A program made the translations under genes and the position numbers. Shown piece after piece: positions 24,837-32,784 of a stretch of 45,759 bases of DNA. This DNA comes from Acidimicrobiia bacterium (GTDB taxonomy: Bacteria > Actinomycetota > Acidimicrobiia > Spongiisociales > JAENVV01), in NCBI GenBank assembly GCA_024637275.1, contig JAGXFS010000010.1, forward strand, positions 1 through 45,759. The letters are read 5' to 3'. Position 1 is the stretch's first letter. Each line of letters opens with the position of its first letter. Under the pieces are notes generated by a model that saw only the letters and a list, made by a program, of their open reading frames with translations, was not told the DNA's origin and ran no database searches.

Positions 24837-25148
24837 TCAGGTTTCCCTAGGTTCCCAACGACCCTCGCGCATGACGGCAACGGCGACGATTTCCGGATCC
24901 ACCTGGTACTCGCCAGATTGAATCAAACCGCGCAGTTCACCAAGTAGGGCCTTGCGCTCCTGAGGGGTGGCCATGGGAGACAAGCGAGGACCGTCGAAGG
25001 GGTCGCCAGTCGAAAAAGGATCGGCCGCCAGCATGTCGTTGGCTGGCATGTCGTTGGCTGGCATGGTTTTGGCAGGCGTCTGGCTCGCCGACTTGGCGTC
25101 GGCCGCGCGATGATTTGGCAAATTCTCGTCGCTATCTGAAGCCCCCAT
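24837..25148 (-). CDS. FlgM-like anti-sigma factor domain protein (first of pair)
   Basis: The 103-aa product (ATG 25148, with GGTAGGA about eight bases before it; a GTG at 25181 is also open) has a disordered N-terminus rich in Asp/Asn/Ala and the repeat PANDM, then the FlgM-type C-terminal motif LLGELRGLIQSGEYQVDPEI with VAVAVMREG after it. In FlgM this part forms the helices that bind the sigma factor and the N-terminus is disordered, exactly as here. With the neighbouring gene it makes two adjacent single-domain FlgM-like proteins. Neither the target sigma factor nor flagellar genes are visible. Confidence 0.7.
   Translation of the reverse strand: MGASDSDENLPNHRAADAKSASQTPAKTMPANDMPANDMLAADPFSTGDPFDGPRLSPMATPQERKALLGELRGLIQSGEYQVDPEIVAVAVMREGRWEPRET
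25031..25065. repeat. 15-bp in-frame tandem repeat in the FlgM-like gene
   Basis: GCATGTCGTTGGCTG occurs at 25031-25045 and 25046-25060, and a third partial copy begins at 25061. It encodes the repeated PANDM pentapeptide in the disordered N-terminal part of the FlgM-like protein and looks like slippage expansion. Confidence 0.85.
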
Positions 25149-25281
25149 GAGGAATATCCTACCCACCGGTAGACCAATCACCTAGCAAAAACAACCGGCG
25201 CCCGGCTGACGTACCGAGCCTTGACAGGCAGTTCCACACGTTGTGGCTACCCCGAACCCCGGTTGGTTGTACGCTTGGCTC

Positions 25282-26289
25282 ATGACTATTGGTGTACTCG
25301 GGGCAGGTTCATGGGGAACCGCAGTGGCCGCGTTGGCCGCAGCAAAGAACGACACACTCCTGTGGGCGCGCCGACCGGAAGTCTCCGATTCGATCAACCG
25401 CGAACACGTCAACCCTTCCTACATCAGCGACTTCCCTCTCCCCGAATCGCTCGTAGCGAGTTCCGACATTCACAAAGTCGCAGGCAACTGCGAGGTGCTC
25501 ATCATTGGCGTGCCTTCGCACGGATTTCGCAGCATCCTCGAGATTGCTGCCGGTTCGATCCCCGAGTCGGTACCGATTCTTTCTTTGACCAAAGGGATCG
25601 AGGCCGGGACGCTAATGCGCATGACCGAGGTCGTCGCCGACGTGTTGCCCAACCACCCGCGCGATCACATCGGAGTCCTGTCGGGTCCGAATCTTGCCAA
25701 GGAGATCATGGCCGGCCAACCGGCCGCCACGGTGATCGCGTTGCCCGACCTCAACCTCGCCGAAGAAGTTCAGACCCGCTTCATGACTCCGACGTTCCGG
25801 GTTTACACCAACCCTGACGTGGTCGGCTGCGAGATCGCCGGAGCTTGCAAGAACGTCATGGCGATCGCCTCAGGGATGGTCTCGGGTCTCGGCTTCGGCG
25901 ACAACACTCGCGCCGCCCTCATTACGAGAGCTCTCGCCGAACTCGTCCGTCTCGGCATTGCAGTCGGCGGCAATCCTCTCACCTTCGGCGGATTGGCGGG
26001 CGTCGGCGATCTCGTCGCAACCTGTTACTCCTCCCAAAGCCGCAACTACACCGTGGGGCACGGTCTCGGAGAAGGCAAAGCACTCGACGACATCATTGCC
26101 GAAATGAACATGGTGGCTGAAGGCGTGAAGTCCACAGCCGGCGTCCTCGCCCTGGCGGACAAGGCCAAAGTCGAAATGCCTATCGCTGTCGAAGTCGGGC
26201 GGGTGTTGTACGAGGGAGCCGACCCGGAGTCTTCGATGATGGCGCTGATGGGACGGACGGCCAAGTCCGAAGGACATGGGATCTTCTAG
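25282..26289 (+). CDS. gpsA: Glycerol-3-phosphate dehydrogenase, NAD(P)+
   Basis: Reduces dihydroxyacetone phosphate to sn-glycerol 3-phosphate, the backbone of phospholipids. The 335-aa protein begins TIGVLGAGSWGTAVAALAA (NAD binding) and has LSGPNLAKEI, the catalytic-lysine segment GACKNVMAIASGM, GGLAGVGDLVATC and SQSRNYTVGHGLG. I chose the ATG at 25282; the frame is open to 25243 but the extra 13 residues precede the first strand of the Rossmann fold. It is divergent from the FlgM-like genes (about 130 bp apart), and convergent with sbcC, separated by 53 bp. Confidence 0.96.
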   Translation: MTIGVLGAGSWGTAVAALAAAKNDTLLWARRPEVSDSINREHVNPSYISDFPLPESLVASSDIHKVAGNCEVLIIGVPSHGFRSILEIAAGSIPESVPILSLTKGIEAGTLMRMTEVVADVLPNHPRDHIGVLSGPNLAKEIMAGQPAATVIALPDLNLAEEVQTRFMTPTFRVYTNPDVVGCEIAGACKNVMAIASGMVSGLGFGDNTRAALITRALAELVRLGIAVGGNPLTFGGLAGVGDLVATCYSSQSRNYTVGHGLGEGKALDDIIAEMNMVAEGVKSTAGVLALADKAKVEMPIAVEVGRVLYEGADPESSMMALMGRTAKSEGHGIF

Positions 26290-26321
26290 GAGAGTTCTGG
26301 CATCAGCGGCCGCGACACGGC

Positions 26322-26405
26322 CGAGGACCAACAAATCTTCTTCTAGGTACCGACCACGATCGTGGCACCCGTAGCCGGGTCCTTGTCGAGGACCAACAGA
26401 TCTTC
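26322..26405. repeat. Imperfect 19-bp direct repeat at the 3' end of sbcC
   Basis: CGAGGACCAACAAATCTTC (26322-26340), just after the sbcC stop, and CGAGGACCAACAGATCTTC (26387-26405), inside its last codons (encoding EDLLVLD), differ at one base. It looks like a remnant of a duplication or of a longer gene end. Confidence 0.7.
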
Positions 26406-28862
26406 GATCCGGTCTTTCATGTCGGGCACATGGCTGACGATGACGACCAGTCGGTCATCATGTCCCGCCACCAACGACTCGATTCCGGCCATCGCCAGGT
26501 CAAGATGTTCGGCATCGAGTGAACCAAACCCTTCGTCGAGGAAGAAAGAATCAAGTCGGCCGCTCCCGCGCGACACCATCTCAGCGAGCGCCAGAGCGAG
26601 AGCCAGCGACGCAAGAAAGGTCTCACCGCCCGAAAGCGTCGACGATTTCCTGACCTGCTCGGCCGCATTCAGATCGATGATGTTGAAATCACCATCATCG
26701 GAGAAGCGGTAACGACCCCCGGAAAGCTGTTCAAACTGCTCCGACGACACCCGGCCCAGTTCGGCCCGTTCCTCCTCGAGGAGGTAGCCAAGAAAGGCGC
26801 CAGGACGAAGGTCCTTGGCGAGATCGTCGTAGAGTTCGGCGACTGTCTGGCGGGCGACGATCTGTTCTTCGAGGTCGGCCGCCTGAGCCAGCCGCTCATT
26901 GCGGACATCAACCTCGCGCTGAGCGGCCGCCACGGCCGCGACTGAGTCGGAAAGCGCCTTGCCGAAGTCATCTTCAGGCGAGAGACCAACTACCTCCATT
27001 GCCTCAGCTCGAAGTCGGGTGGCTTCGGCAAGGCGAGCGATGGCGGCTTCCCGAGCATCCAATGCCTGCTTCTGTCTTTCCACCCAGACCTCCCGCACCG
27101 AAGCCAGGAGTTGCTCAGTATCAGTCGCCTCAAGCAGGTCCTCGTGCTCAACCGCCAACTGGGCCGCCAGCCTCGACACGGTCAGGGTCAGATTTCTCAG
27201 TCCAGCTTCGGCTTGATCGACCTGTTTTTGGCCGTTCTCGACTTCGACATCTGCTTGCTTCTTGGTGGATTCGAGACCCTGCACACGGACTTCGACGTCG
27301 AGTAGGCGTTCCTCAATTTCGGCGAGTCGCTCGACCGGCTTCTTGCCGAGGATTGCGACCAGCGTCTTGTCGATCTCTTCCACCACGCCAGACGCCTCTT
27401 CGGAGGCTTGCTTGGCGTCAGCGGCCACCGCTTCGATGTCGGCCAGAGACTTCTCGGCACTGTTGACGGCTTCGGTCGCGGTGGCCGACTCGGCAAGCCC
27501 CGCCTTCTCGGCGGCGGTGACTTCCAACAACTCGCTCCGGGCTTTGTCCCTGGCTTTTTCGAGTTTCGCAAGAGCCGTTCCTGCCTTACTCGGGGCAGGC
27601 AGTTCGGCGACTGGTTGAGCGCAGACCGGACACTCGTCATCGGCGACGAGTCCTGCCCGTAGGGTCGCAGCCATTTCGGCGTGGCGCCCCTCATGGAGTG
27701 CTTCTTCGGCGACCTGCAACGCGGCGGTCGCGGAGGTTGCCTTCTCTGTCAATGCGGCAGCTTTGGCAACGAGCTTCTCGGCCTCCTTTGTGGTTTTCTT
27801 GACGAGTGCGCCAGCTGCTTCAACTTTGGCGACGGCGTCGGTATGCCTCAGCGATTCGCGCTCAACCCCGGTACGTGCATCAGCTAGCCGGGTCACCTGC
27901 TGGCGGGCCACGGCTAGCTGCGCTTCGTCGCCGACCGATTCCAGAACGTCGAGTCGCTCACGACGGGCCGCGTCTATCGCCGCTCCGGCTTCTCTGGCGC
28001 GCGCTTTGGCTGCGACCAATTCGGATATCTTCCCACCATGATCCTTGAGGATCTTCTGGCTTGCACCGCTGTCGGGCATTCGTTCGGCCAGCACTTTCAG
28101 CGAGGCGGTCTGTTCGCCTGCCCGGTCGATCTCGATCTGAGCTGCCTGGCGGACGGCCTCGGCGGATTCCACCACCGGTGCACGTTCCACGAGGGCCTTG
28201 TGCCGTTCCGTCGACGTTACGAGGACTTCCCTAGCTCGGACGGCGAGGGCCTTCACGTTGTCCAGGTCAGCCTTGCGACGGCCGAACTCTTCAAGGTCTC
28301 GTTTCGCCTCGTCGCGGATCCGCTTGGCCACGGACTCCATGACATCAACTTTGTCGAGTCCGAATACGCCTTTAAGTACTTTGTCGCGCTCGGTGCTCGT
28401 CGCCTTGAGGAAGTCCGAGAACCGACCCTGCGCCAACATGACTGAGCGATTGAATCCGTCGAAATCGACCCCGAGGATCTCCTCGATCCGCTCATCAACC
28501 GGGCCTTTCTGCAAGATAGTTTCAAGCGGCTCGCCGTCGGGATCATTCGGGTCGACCCGATACAGGGCGTGGGCGCTCTGTCCGGTTCTTCGCAGAGCTC
28601 GAACCGACTTCCAACGTACCCCCTCGACATCGAAGACAAACTCAACCTTGCCGACATCGGCTCGCTGATGAATGAGCGACTTCTGATTGGACTTCTCGGT
28701 CGGAGTCTTCCCATAGAGCGACAGGCATATTGCGTCCAGGATCGAGGATTTTCCGGATCCGATCGGGCCGACGATCCCCACGAGGTGGCGCCCGGTCCAG
28801 TCGATCTCGATCTCGCTGGCGTACGACCGGAACCCGTCCAGGCGAAGTGTGACCGGTCTCAT
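26343..28862 (-). CDS. sbcC: SbcC / Rad50-type ATPase subunit of the DNA-end-processing nuclease
   Basis: The 839-aa protein has an SMC/Rad50 layout: N-terminal FRSYASEIEIDWTGRHLVGI and the Walker A GPIGSGKSSILDAI (about residues 32-45), two coiled-coil arms with a zinc-hook motif CPVC at residues 411-414, and at the end the signature LSGGETFLASLALALALAEM and Walker B FFLDEGFGSLD. It binds SbcD and holds DNA ends apart or together. At 839 residues it is shorter than E. coli SbcC (1048), the difference being in the coiled coils. Its start overlaps the end of sbcD by 4 bp, and it is the last gene of a nurA-herA-sbcD-sbcC run. Confidence 0.96.
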   Translation of the reverse strand: MRPVTLRLDGFRSYASEIEIDWTGRHLVGIVGPIGSGKSSILDAICLSLYGKTPTEKSNQKSLIHQRADVGKVEFVFDVEGVRWKSVRALRRTGQSAHALYRVDPNDPDGEPLETILQKGPVDERIEEILGVDFDGFNRSVMLAQGRFSDFLKATSTERDKVLKGVFGLDKVDVMESVAKRIRDEAKRDLEEFGRRKADLDNVKALAVRAREVLVTSTERHKALVERAPVVESAEAVRQAAQIEIDRAGEQTASLKVLAERMPDSGASQKILKDHGGKISELVAAKARAREAGAAIDAARRERLDVLESVGDEAQLAVARQQVTRLADARTGVERESLRHTDAVAKVEAAGALVKKTTKEAEKLVAKAAALTEKATSATAALQVAEEALHEGRHAEMAATLRAGLVADDECPVCAQPVAELPAPSKAGTALAKLEKARDKARSELLEVTAAEKAGLAESATATEAVNSAEKSLADIEAVAADAKQASEEASGVVEEIDKTLVAILGKKPVERLAEIEERLLDVEVRVQGLESTKKQADVEVENGQKQVDQAEAGLRNLTLTVSRLAAQLAVEHEDLLEATDTEQLLASVREVWVERQKQALDAREAAIARLAEATRLRAEAMEVVGLSPEDDFGKALSDSVAAVAAAQREVDVRNERLAQAADLEEQIVARQTVAELYDDLAKDLRPGAFLGYLLEEERAELGRVSSEQFEQLSGGRYRFSDDGDFNIIDLNAAEQVRKSSTLSGGETFLASLALALALAEMVSRGSGRLDSFFLDEGFGSLDAEHLDLAMAGIESLVAGHDDRLVVIVSHVPDMKDRIEDLLVLDKDPATGATIVVGT

Positions 28863-30025
28863 TCCTGGCGTCCGGCTTCGTCGAGGACCGTGCGAAATGC
28901 GCCCAACAGTTCGTCGCGCGGTTCGGACCCGGTGCGTTCGGTGACGAAATCCCGATACAGCTCATCCCATGCCAGCCCGGCGCGAGAGGGACGATCGACC
29001 TCGGCTCGCGCATAGCTTGCGGACACTTTGACGAGGAACGGGAAGTGTTGGCGAGCCCGATCAGCCAGACCAGGATCAGGTCCGTCTGTCTCGACAGTGA
29101 GATCGACAAAGGCATCGACCAGGTCAGTGCGTTCGGCCAACTCTTCCCACCGGCCCGTTGCTCGCATGAGCCGACGGCCACCGGACAGATCAACCGCTCT
29201 CGTCGAGGCTGGCAGACCGGCTTCAGCTTCCACGATCACGACTCGTTTTTGTTCGCCTGCCTCGCCAAAATCGAGCTCCAGTAGCGACCCGGCGTACTCC
29301 GCCGGCACCTGGGCACCGGGCACCGGCTGCGGTGCATGGATATGTCCCATCGCCACGTAGCTCAGAGAAGTTGGTACGGCTTGGGAAGTCGCCGAATAGG
29401 CCTCGCCCATGTGTAGCGCCCGTTCCCCTCTGGGACGCCCATGCCCGCCGACCTTGGCACCGGTCACTATGAAGTGGGCGACCAACAGGGCTACCCCGTC
29501 GGGTCCGGCCAGCTCTGACGCCCGGGCGGCGTAGGCCGTCGTGATCTGGCGAACCCGGTCAGCATAGGAGCCGTACCAGGTGCCCATCTCTTCCATGAAG
29601 TCGACCACCCGACCCTCGCGCAAGAATGGGAAACAGCCGATCGCCGCATCACCGTTTCGGGTCGTGACCGTCAAGACCCCGCCCCCCTCGGGTCGTTTGA
29701 TGTCACCAACCAGTCGGACTCCAAGGGGCGCCATGAGCGGATCGAGGACCTCAAACAATGCGGCGGAATCGTGGTTTCCGGCGACTGCGACCACGGGCCT
29801 GGTCCCGTCGGCCGAAAGGGCCGTCAGTGTTTCCACGACGAGTGACAAAGCTTCCATGGGTGGAGCGGCCCGATCGAACAGATCACCGGACACGATCACC
29901 AAATCCACGTCTTCGGCTTCTGCAACGTGAACGACTTCGCCGAGGACCTCACGGTATTCGTCCATCCGGTCGTACCGGCCCAGCTTTTTGCCAACATGCC
30001 AGTCGGAGGTGTGGAGGATTTTCAC
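28859..30025 (-). CDS. sbcD: SbcD / Mre11-type nuclease subunit
   Basis: The 388-aa protein is the manganese-dependent nuclease partner of SbcC. The calcineurin-like metal ligands are all visible: Asp8 and His10 in HTSDWHVGKK, Asp48 in VSGDLFDRA, Asn84-His85 in VAGNHDSAAL, later LLVAHFIV, and GHIHAP near residue 230. The C-terminal 140 residues form the capping and SbcC-binding part. It starts 3 bp after the herA-like stop and its end overlaps sbcC by 4 bp. Together with SbcC it opens hairpins and trims ends of DNA breaks; the neighbours suggest the complete resection set. Confidence 0.95.
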   Translation of the reverse strand: MKILHTSDWHVGKKLGRYDRMDEYREVLGEVVHVAEAEDVDLVIVSGDLFDRAAPPMEALSLVVETLTALSADGTRPVVAVAGNHDSAALFEVLDPLMAPLGVRLVGDIKRPEGGGVLTVTTRNGDAAIGCFPFLREGRVVDFMEEMGTWYGSYADRVRQITTAYAARASELAGPDGVALLVAHFIVTGAKVGGHGRPRGERALHMGEAYSATSQAVPTSLSYVAMGHIHAPQPVPGAQVPAEYAGSLLELDFGEAGEQKRVVIVEAEAGLPASTRAVDLSGGRRLMRATGRWEELAERTDLVDAFVDLTVETDGPDPGLADRARQHFPFLVKVSASYARAEVDRPSRAGLAWDELYRDFVTERTGSEPRDELLGAFRTVLDEAGRQE

Positions 30026-30028
30026 TGC

Positions 30029-31744
30029 TTAGAGGCCGACAAAAGGATCGCCGTCCTCGCTCACTTCCTCGCGGCGAGTCGCCCAGGGCGGAAATGGAAA
30101 GTTGACCACCAGCGGCACCGGTATGGCCGGTTGCGAAATCACCATGGTGCCCGGCTTGAGGAGACGCGCCCTGGCCCTGGTCGAAGGAAGCATCCAGCCG
30201 TATTCGGATCGTTCTGCTTCGGCCGCATCCAGCCGGCCCGCCACCCGGATCGCGGCGTTCTCCATCACCTCTTGGGCGATACGTGAGGCAGTCTGTTGGG
30301 CTCCAACGAGCAGCACGCCCAGCGACCGCCCCCGCTGGGCGATATCAATGAGCATGTCCTTGAGCGGAGAGTTGCCTTCCCGGGGCGCATACTTGTTGAG
30401 TTCATCGAGCACGACCACCGACAAGGGAAGGCGCTGACCGGTCTGTTCCTTTTCGGCGAAGGTTTCCTGAAGCAGCGCACCGACGACGAACCTCTGGGCG
30501 AGGTCGTGTAACGACTGGATCGCCACCACGGTTACCTGGGCCGATCCCCGATCGATTCGGTTCGAGTCGCCTGCCCGGATCAGTTCACCGAGGCGGGATT
30601 GGGCGGCGTACAAACGTCGCATGAACGCCGATACCGTGCCGCCCTGTACTCGGCCCGACCAGGTCCGGTCGGGCTCCTCACCATCGGGGGGATCAAGGTA
30701 TTCCTCCAACGCAGCGACCAGGCTGGGCAGATCTTCGATGACCCGCTCCCCTGGCTCGACCTTAACTTCCGCGCCGCGTTTCCATCCTCCGATCGGTGGC
30801 TGACGGATGACGACGGCTCCTGGACGTCCGACGATATCGACCGCCCATCGTTGGAGCTGGGAACGCACTCGCTCTTCAACAAATGAGAGTTGGTTGCGGC
30901 TATCCCCTGCGTCGGTGAACAGAAAGCGGAGAAGCCCCTCATCGATAAACTCACGAGGCGTCCAGGCAAACGGTTGGACACCCTCTTGGCGACCTGCCAC
31001 ATCAGGTAGAAGGACATCACCCGATTTCTTGCGGGGAGGCGCCCAGAACGCAACCGAGGGAAACGGGGTCGGTTCCACGCCGAGTGCTTCCCATTTCTGG
31101 CGAGCTTCGTCATCAAAAAGTGCATTGGGCTTGTCGAGCCAGAGCAGGTCTTCACCTTTTACGTTGAAGACGAGCACCCGCATGTTGACGCCCGACTCAC
31201 CGACGATGTCGCGGCGACCGGTCAGCATGCGGAGAAAGAACAGAGCAAACGAGGTTTTGGTGGCCACGCCCGAGATCCCGGAAATCGACATGTGCCCGCC
31301 CTTGCGACCGTCAAAGAAGTCGAGATCTACATAGAGCGGTTGATTGTCACGGCCGATGCCAACCGGTAGCGGGCGACCCATCTCATCGGCATAAAGAGCT
31401 TTGTCCCTCGCCTCGCCGCTCGCTCGCTCGACAAGTTCACCGGGGTCGGGCGAGACCCACACCTCCGGATCGACCCGGGTCACCTGGATCTGAGCAGACC
31501 GCACCTTCTGGGCTGGGAGAATGCCGTGTTCGGCGATACGGAACGTGTCTGATTCGTATGAGGCACCTTCGTACACCGCCTCTGATTCGGTGACGATGCC
31601 ATACGTGGCGATCTCACCGGCTTGCGGGACCTGGGTGCGAACGACCACCAGGTCGTCGAGTTGCAGGTACTCCGTGTCATCGAGAACGACGCGAAACACC
31701 TGGGTTGATGTTTTTTCAGTTCCAACAACCCGCCCGACGCTCAT
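30029..31744 (-). CDS. herA: HerA-like hexameric DNA translocase (HAS-barrel ATPase)
   Basis: The 571-aa protein has an N-terminal beta-rich stretch (residues 1-95: VGRVVGTE...QLDDLVVV...YGIV) resembling the HAS barrel of HerA. Its ATPase core has a P-loop at residues 156-165 reading GISGVATKTS, Walker B at VVVLDE (Asp447, Glu448), and sensor segment VGAQQTAS. The P-loop differs from the usual GxTGSGKS: Lys163 and Thr164 are kept but the glycine before the lysine is replaced by Thr and one residue is inserted. HerA pumps DNA into NurA and Mre11/Rad50 during end resection. Its start overlaps nurA by 4 bp; sbcD follows by 3 bp. Confidence 0.85.
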   Translation of the reverse strand: MSVGRVVGTEKTSTQVFRVVLDDTEYLQLDDLVVVRTQVPQAGEIATYGIVTESEAVYEGASYESDTFRIAEHGILPAQKVRSAQIQVTRVDPEVWVSPDPGELVERASGEARDKALYADEMGRPLPVGIGRDNQPLYVDLDFFDGRKGGHMSISGISGVATKTSFALFFLRMLTGRRDIVGESGVNMRVLVFNVKGEDLLWLDKPNALFDDEARQKWEALGVEPTPFPSVAFWAPPRKKSGDVLLPDVAGRQEGVQPFAWTPREFIDEGLLRFLFTDAGDSRNQLSFVEERVRSQLQRWAVDIVGRPGAVVIRQPPIGGWKRGAEVKVEPGERVIEDLPSLVAALEEYLDPPDGEEPDRTWSGRVQGGTVSAFMRRLYAAQSRLGELIRAGDSNRIDRGSAQVTVVAIQSLHDLAQRFVVGALLQETFAEKEQTGQRLPLSVVVLDELNKYAPREGNSPLKDMLIDIAQRGRSLGVLLVGAQQTASRIAQEVMENAAIRVAGRLDAAEAERSEYGWMLPSTRARARLLKPGTMVISQPAIPVPLVVNFPFPPWATRREEVSEDGDPFVGL

Positions 31745-32742
31745 GCAGCTCCGTTAGTCGACTGACCAATACTCTCCCGAAGGGCACGATAGACCAATCC
31801 GGGGTCTCCCAAGTTGCGGCGCAGCTCCCGCTCCAAAGCCCCGATCGGTACAAGGTTCTGGGGAGCCCGCGGGTCGATGTGCAACGGTGGAGCGGTCTGG
31901 GGCAACAATAGGGCAGCGATATCGGCGTAGAAGGTTGCCTGCTCAATCCCAAGCGAGGCGGCAACCTCGCACCGAACGACACCGGACCAGGTGTGGCCTC
32001 CCGGAATGTCGGCCAGTTTCAGGTACCAGGAGTACTTCTGAAACATGACGCCGTCCATGAGAAAAATGGGCGTTCTGGTTCTAGCCGAGAGCTGCCGGAC
32101 AGTGTCGGTTTCTTCCAGTGGGAGGTAGTTGACGCGATGCGTCTTGATGAACCCGATGACCGACTGGGGCTTGGTTTCGTAGACCGGTCCGTCGGCGATG
32201 ACAAGGTGGCCTTCAGCCGCCAGCTGCGAGGACAGGTCTGCTTCTGCCTTGCGCATCCGGCCATGGAAGTATCGAATCAACTCGGCGGGGTCCTCGCCGG
32301 CGACCGATACCGGCTCGTACCGCAGGTTGCCGGCCGCGGGTACCTCGACGACACGGCCTGACCCGACCACGGCGAGCCTTTCAATCAGCACGTTGCCAAA
32401 CGTGGCACGCGGGATCGTGCGGTCCCAATGGGTTGCACCAACGCCAAGCGATCCGCAGAGTCCCGGTATGGGGCCCTCTGGCTCATCGAGCGTAAGGCGG
32501 GCGTCGACTCTCCGGACTCCGTCGACAAAACACATCGCTTCTACCGAATCAGCTGCCGACGCGTCTGGCTGGCGCGGGGCCCAGGAGGTCGTCTCGACGC
32601 TGACATCGATTACCGACTCACTTGGAGCCAGCGACGGGTCGTGTTCGATCGGTGCTCCATATTCGGGTGCCCAGTTTTCTACATACAGCATGGCGCCGAT
32701 CGTAACGGGCCGGTGTGACAGATTCGGGTTTCCTGGTGACAC
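31741..32742 (-). CDS. nurA: NurA-type nuclease
   Basis: The 333-aa ORF (GTG at 32742; an internal ATG at 32691 gives 316 aa and is equally plausible) shows the NurA pattern: an early VDG in CFVDGVRRVDARL (Asp74), a middle helical section, and the later VIADGPV (Asp184) followed by GFIKTHRVNYL. In characterised NurA proteins such aspartates bind the manganese that cuts DNA 5'-3'. The fold match is by motif and by position next to HerA, since NurA sequences diverge quickly. It overlaps the HerA-like gene by 4 bp and follows the sugar-dehydrogenase gene by 42 bp. I see no transmembrane or signal segment. Confidence 0.75.
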   Translation of the reverse strand: MSPGNPNLSHRPVTIGAMLYVENWAPEYGAPIEHDPSLAPSESVIDVSVETTSWAPRQPDASAADSVEAMCFVDGVRRVDARLTLDEPEGPIPGLCGSLGVGATHWDRTIPRATFGNVLIERLAVVGSGRVVEVPAAGNLRYEPVSVAGEDPAELIRYFHGRMRKAEADLSSQLAAEGHLVIADGPVYETKPQSVIGFIKTHRVNYLPLEETDTVRQLSARTRTPIFLMDGVMFQKYSWYLKLADIPGGHTWSGVVRCEVAASLGIEQATFYADIAALLLPQTAPPLHIDPRAPQNLVPIGALERELRRNLGDPGLVYRALRESIGQSTNGAA

Positions 32743-32784
32743 AGAGTGCCATCTGCGGCCCTCCCGGACTGTTGGCCGAGATGC

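Noticed and set aside
26343-32742. Phage-defence island or mobile origin for the nurA-herA-sbcDC run
   Set aside because: No integrase, transposase, toxin or other defence gene nearby and base composition looks like the neighbours; housekeeping repair is simpler, though not proven.
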